Shown here piece by piece: positions 26,036 through 28,580 of a DNA stretch of 28,580 nt (position 1 is the stretch's first letter; every line of letters starts with the position of its first letter). The notes under the pieces were generated by a model. The model worked only from the letters and a program-made list of their open reading frames with translations. It was not told where the DNA came from and made no database searches. The stretch covers positions 1 through 28,580 of the forward strand of contig JBOHWL010000055.1 of assembly GCA_050736615.1 (NCBI GenBank), in the 5' to 3' direction. Source of the DNA: JBOHWJ01 sp050736615 (GTDB lineage: Bacteria; Desulfobacterota; Binatia; Binatales; Binataceae). Made by a program: the position numbers and the translations under genes.

Positions 26036-26584
26036 TCAACCGCACAGGCGGTCAAGCATGATGGCGGCGGCGGCGCGCACTGACAGATGATTGTAATCGC
26101 CGCTCCCATGAATCGGCTCAAGCACCAAATCCGCGCGCTCGAGCATCGCGGGCGCAAGCCCAAAGCCGGTTCCCAGCAGCAGAATAATCGGCGCGGCGCG
26201 TTCACCTATGGCGCGCAGTTCGTTGAAGGTGATCCCGCCGTGCGCGCGCGCCGAAGTGTAAACCAGAAGGGGCGATGCGCCGCAGCGCGCGTGGCTGATT
26301 TCGACCAACTGATCAAGGGTCTCCACAATCTGGATCAAATCAAGCGCCTCCCGTCGGCGCGAATCGAACCTGCGGCCAAACCCACTCTGCCAATGTTCGA
26401 GCACCCTGCGAGCGAACTCACGCTGTTCCGCCACTGGGTGCATCACGAAAAAGCCGAGCGCGCCGTAAGTGCGCGCCGAGCGCGCGATATCATGCAGGTC
26501 GAGGCTGGTGATGGCCGACGTGATAACGCGGCCGTTGCGATCCACCACGGGATGATGGATGAGGGCGACGAACAGCGCGGCCAC
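26036..26584 (-). CDS. SAM-dependent RNA methyltransferase family protein (PF09936-like, TrmD-neighbour)
   Basis: A 182-residue protein that appears to belong to the Methyltrn_RNA_4 group, a SPOUT-fold family usually encoded next to trmD in deltaproteobacteria-like genomes. The start LFVALIHHPVVDRNGRVITS and the middle SLDLHDIARSARTYG are characteristic. PIILLLGTGFGLAP resembles the glycine-rich SAM-binding loop near the knot, and the ending has PIHGSGDYNHLSVRAAAAI. Start: a GTG at 26584, one base after the trmD stop; the frame is also open further upstream inside trmD, but that part reads as shadow sequence. The RNA target is unknown. It is read by the same operon as trmD and rplS. Confidence 0.8.
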   Translation of the reverse strand: MAALFVALIHHPVVDRNGRVITSAITSLDLHDIARSARTYGALGFFVMHPVAEQREFARRVLEHWQSGFGRRFDSRRREALDLIQIVETLDQLVEISHARCGASPLLVYTSARAHGGITFNELRAIGERAAPIILLLGTGFGLAPAMLERADLVLEPIHGSGDYNHLSVRAAAAIMLDRLCG

Positions 26585-26585
26585 T

Positions 26586-27263
26586 TCACCAACCGCTTTT
26601 GAGATGCGGACGGCGGCGCGCGGTGCGCTGGCGGGACTCGGCGGCGCGCCATGCGCGGATTTTGCCGTGATCGCCGCTGAGCAAAACCTCCGGCACGCGC
26701 ATCCCGCGAAACTCCTCGGGGCGCGTGTATTGCGGATACTCGAGCAGGCCCGTTTCGCTGAAAGATTCCTCGGCCAGCGAGCCCGGGTTGCCAAGCACGC
26801 CGGGAATCAACCGCGCCACCGCCTCGATCACCACCATCGCGCCAAGCTCACCTCCGCTCAGAACATAGTCCCCCACCGAGAGCTCACGCGCGACCAGCGT
26901 CCGCACACGCTCATCGACGCCTTCGTAGCGGCCCGCCACCAGCAGCAATCCATTGGTCCGAGCCAATTCCCGCACCAGCGCCTGATCGAGCAACTCTCCC
27001 TGCGGCGAGAGCAGCACACGTGTGAGTCCGGGATGTTGCCGGTCGACATTTTCGATCGCCGCCGCGAGCGGCTCCGGCCGCATCACCATGCCGCTGCCAC
27101 CGCCGTAAGGAGTGTCGTCCACCTGGCGATAATTCCCAATCCCAAATTCGCGCAGATCATGCGTACGAATCGCGATCGTGCCCTGCCTCGTGGCGCGTCC
27201 GATGAGACCGACGCCGAGCGCGTCGAACATGGCGGGGAAAAGCGTAATGACGTGGAATTCCAT
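26586..27263 (-). CDS. trmD: tRNA (guanine-N1)-methyltransferase TrmD
   Basis: A 225-residue SPOUT methyltransferase that makes m1G37 in tRNAs with a G36, preventing frameshifts. Recognisable parts are the start FHVITLFPAMFDAL, then YGGGSGMVMRPEP, LLSPQGE, the AGRYEGVDERV segment, GDYVLSGGE and the ending with ESFSETGLLEYPQYTRPEEF. It is about 30 residues shorter than the E. coli enzyme, with the loss at the C-terminus, which is common in this lineage. It lies between rimM (25 bases) and the PF09936-like gene (1 base). The ATG at 27263 is clear. Confidence 0.96.
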   Translation of the reverse strand: MEFHVITLFPAMFDALGVGLIGRATRQGTIAIRTHDLREFGIGNYRQVDDTPYGGGSGMVMRPEPLAAAIENVDRQHPGLTRVLLSPQGELLDQALVRELARTNGLLLVAGRYEGVDERVRTLVARELSVGDYVLSGGELGAMVVIEAVARLIPGVLGNPGSLAEESFSETGLLEYPQYTRPEEFRGMRVPEVLLSGDHGKIRAWRAAESRQRTARRRPHLKSGW

Positions 27264-27288
27264 CTGGGCGGAAGCGGGGCAAGCCAGC

Positions 27289-27846
27289 CTATTCGAGCAG
27301 ACCGGGCACCGCCTCGACGGTGATCAAGCGCAATTCGAGGTCGAGCCCGCGCACCACGTCGGCGATTACTGGAATCAGCAGTTCGGAGGTTCCTTCGCGC
27401 ACTATCCACACGTCGTTGGCACCGTTCGAGAAGACTTCCTCGACCCGCCCGAGCCTGCGCCCCTTGGTCGTTTGAACTTGCGCGCCGATCACCTGGAAAT
27501 AATAGAATTCCTGCTCGCGCAAGCGCGGCAAATCCGCCGCCGCGAGCAGTGCGGCCGCACCTTTGAGCGCCTCGGCGGCATCGGCGTCATCAACCCCCTT
27601 GAGCGTCAGGCGCATCGTTTGGCGATTAATCCGGCGGCAGCTCAGCAATTCGTATTCGCGCACTGCCGCGTCCCGCCCCAGATAGATGCGGCGAGCCGCC
27701 GCCAGCGCGGAAGAATCGGGATTATCGGGGCGCAAGCGAACGGCGCCGTGCAAACCGTGCGCGCCGGTTAGATGGCCGACACGCAACAGGTTCGCGGGAA
27801 CCTCAGGCGGTTGAGGTGCCGGGACAAGCCGTGAGGCCAGGTTCAT
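27289..27846 (-). CDS. rimM: Ribosome maturation factor RimM
   Basis: A 185-residue factor that helps assemble the 30S head (S19 region). The N-terminal RimM domain starts LLRVGHLTGAHGLHGAVRL. The PRC-barrel half reads EFYYFQVIGAQVQTTKGR, then GRVEEVFSNGANDVWIV and ends LLIPVIADVVRGLDLELRLI. About 20 residues, rich in Pro, precede the domain. ATG 27846 follows khpA by only five bases. The order rpsP-khpA-rimM-trmD is the normal one. Confidence 0.95.
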   Translation of the reverse strand: MNLASRLVPAPQPPEVPANLLRVGHLTGAHGLHGAVRLRPDNPDSSALAAARRIYLGRDAAVREYELLSCRRINRQTMRLTLKGVDDADAAEALKGAAALLAAADLPRLREQEFYYFQVIGAQVQTTKGRRLGRVEEVFSNGANDVWIVREGTSELLIPVIADVVRGLDLELRLITVEAVPGLLE

Positions 27847-27851
27847 AGCAC

Positions 27852-28088
27852 TTACTTATCTTCGATGATTTCGAGCACGACTTTGCGATTGGTGCGCGAG
27901 GCAACAGCGTTAAGAATGGTGCGAATCGATTTAGCGGTGCGGCCCTGCTTGCCGATGACTCGGCCAAGGTCTTCTTTCGCCACACGCAATTCCAGCACCG
28001 AAGCCGTATCGCCCTGGGTCTCTTTGACTTCGACCGCGGCGGGATTGTTGACCAACTGCTCTGTCAGGAACTGGACTAGCTCCTTCAT
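27852..28088 (-). CDS. khpA: KH-domain RNA-binding protein KhpA
   Basis: A 78-residue single KH domain (YlqC/KhpA). The RNA-binding loop is IGKQGRT (GxxG motif) and is followed by IRTILNAVASRTNRKVVLEII. It typically pairs with KhpB, which is not in this window, and acts in RNA metabolism and cell-division control. The gene is 23 bases after rpsP. Its size and position are canonical. Confidence 0.94.
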   Translation of the reverse strand: MKELVQFLTEQLVNNPAAVEVKETQGDTASVLELRVAKEDLGRVIGKQGRTAKSIRTILNAVASRTNRKVVLEIIEDK

Positions 28089-28111
28089 GGCGCGCTCCGT
28101 TGAAGGTGGTA

Positions 28112-28366
28112 TCAGGCATTTTGAGCGGCATTCGTCGCTTGCTTGATCAGTTTGCTGACGGTTTCGGAAGGCCGCGCGCCCGCTTTAAGCCAGCCTTCGG
28201 CCTGTTCGCGCTTGAGGGTGATACGCGGGGGTTCGCTTACCGGGTCGTAAGTCCCGATCTGCGCGACGAAGCGGCCGTCGCGCGGTGAACGCGAATCGGC
28301 CACCACGATACGGAAGAAAGGGTTTTTGCGGCTACCATGACGGCGCAGCCGAATCACAAGTGCCAT
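28112..28366 (-). CDS. rpsP: 30S ribosomal protein S16
   Basis: An 84-residue S16. MALVIRLRRHGSRKNPFFRI, VVADSRSPRDGRFVAQIGTY and DPVSEP are characteristic, and the end is a short charged tail. It binds 16S rRNA and is needed for assembly. The ATG at 28366 is preceded by a purine-rich AAGGAGAA, a good ribosome site. It lies 23 bases after the ffh stop, in the conserved ffh-rpsP order. Confidence 0.97.
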   Translation of the reverse strand: MALVIRLRRHGSRKNPFFRIVVADSRSPRDGRFVAQIGTYDPVSEPPRITLKREQAEGWLKAGARPSETVSKLIKQATNAAQNA

Positions 28367-28389
28367 GGGTAACGTTCTCCTTGCCTATT

Positions 28390-28580
28390 CTAGCTCCCAA
28401 AGCCAAGGCCGCGCACCATCGAGCGGCCGCCGCCCATCTTGGTAATTTTCTTCATCATCTTGCGCGTCTGTTCAAATTGCTTGATGAAGCGATTGACCTC
28501 CTGAACCGACGTGCCGCTGCCCGCCGCGATGCGGATGCGGCGGCGGCCGTTGAGCACCAGATGGTTGCGTCGCTCCTGCC
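28390..28580 (-). CDS. ffh: Signal recognition particle protein Ffh, C-terminal end (cut by the window)
   Basis: The last 62 codons of Ffh, running off the right edge. They belong to the methionine-rich M domain, which binds 4.5S RNA and signal sequences: NGRRRIRIAAGSGTSVQEV, RFIKQFEQTRKMMKKITKMG, then RGLGFGS and a TAG stop at 28392-28390. The conserved RIRIAAGSGTSVQEVN motif is diagnostic. The GTPase domains are outside the window. Confidence 0.93.
   Translation of the reverse strand, partial: QERRNHLVLNGRRRIRIAAGSGTSVQEVNRFIKQFEQTRKMMKKITKMGGGRSMVRGLGFGS

Overview
This is a GC-rich, densely coding bacterial chromosome segment with 31 protein genes, one of them cut by the window end. There is no rRNA, tRNA, CRISPR array, insertion sequence or phage gene. 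The core operon ffh-rpsP-khpA-rimM-trmD-(SPOUT-like methyltransferase)-rplS, the archaeal/eukaryotic-type prolyl-tRNA synthetase, the LutABC module, the sigma-54 activator and the bactofilin together suggest a deltaproteobacterial-like lineage (Desulfobacterota/Binatota or similar). That placement is inference from gene content, not from a phylogeny.

Layout. 1-2053 (+): a leader with a hairpin, proS, then a small three-cysteine ferredoxin. 2078-3602 (-): a sigma-54 activator without receiver domain, followed 7 bases on by a stand-alone receiver protein. 3739-12115 (-): addB-addA, a gamma-glutamylcyclotransferase-fold protein and a PTPS/QueD-family enzyme, all tightly packed and probably one transcript. 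12506-17865 (-): SirB1-like protein, lutB, lutC, lutA and two tandem MOSC proteins, again almost without gaps. 17988-19103 (-): queG. 19307-24727 (+): an A-type Fe-S carrier, FabG-like reductase, a free-standing LeuA-type regulatory domain, a DCC-family thiol protein, a heptad-repeat coiled-coil protein, the two ATPases of a peptide ABC importer, and a bactofilin. 24792-28580 (-): the ribosome and tRNA maturation operon read from ffh to rplS, with two small membrane proteins and a TrmD-neighbour methyltransferase inserted before rplS.

How the genes fit together. The right end supports ribosome assembly and tRNA modification (S16, KhpA, RimM, TrmD, L19), and ProRS and QueG at other places also serve tRNA. 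AddAB processes DNA double-strand ends. LutABC oxidises lactate (or a related 2-hydroxy acid) through Fe-S proteins, and the ferredoxin, A-type carrier, QueG and AddB add to an iron-sulfur-rich region.

I did not find a clear new defence or mobile system. The most unusual points are: (i) the PTPS homologue, whose active-site cysteine position is replaced in the way described for PTPS-III folate enzymes; (ii) a LeuA regulatory domain encoded without any catalytic domain; (iii) two uncharacterised small membrane proteins, one with a zinc ribbon, inside the ribosomal operon; (iv) a perfect 10-bp inverted repeat in the rplS leader; and (v) the lutBCA-MOSC-MOSC gene cluster.
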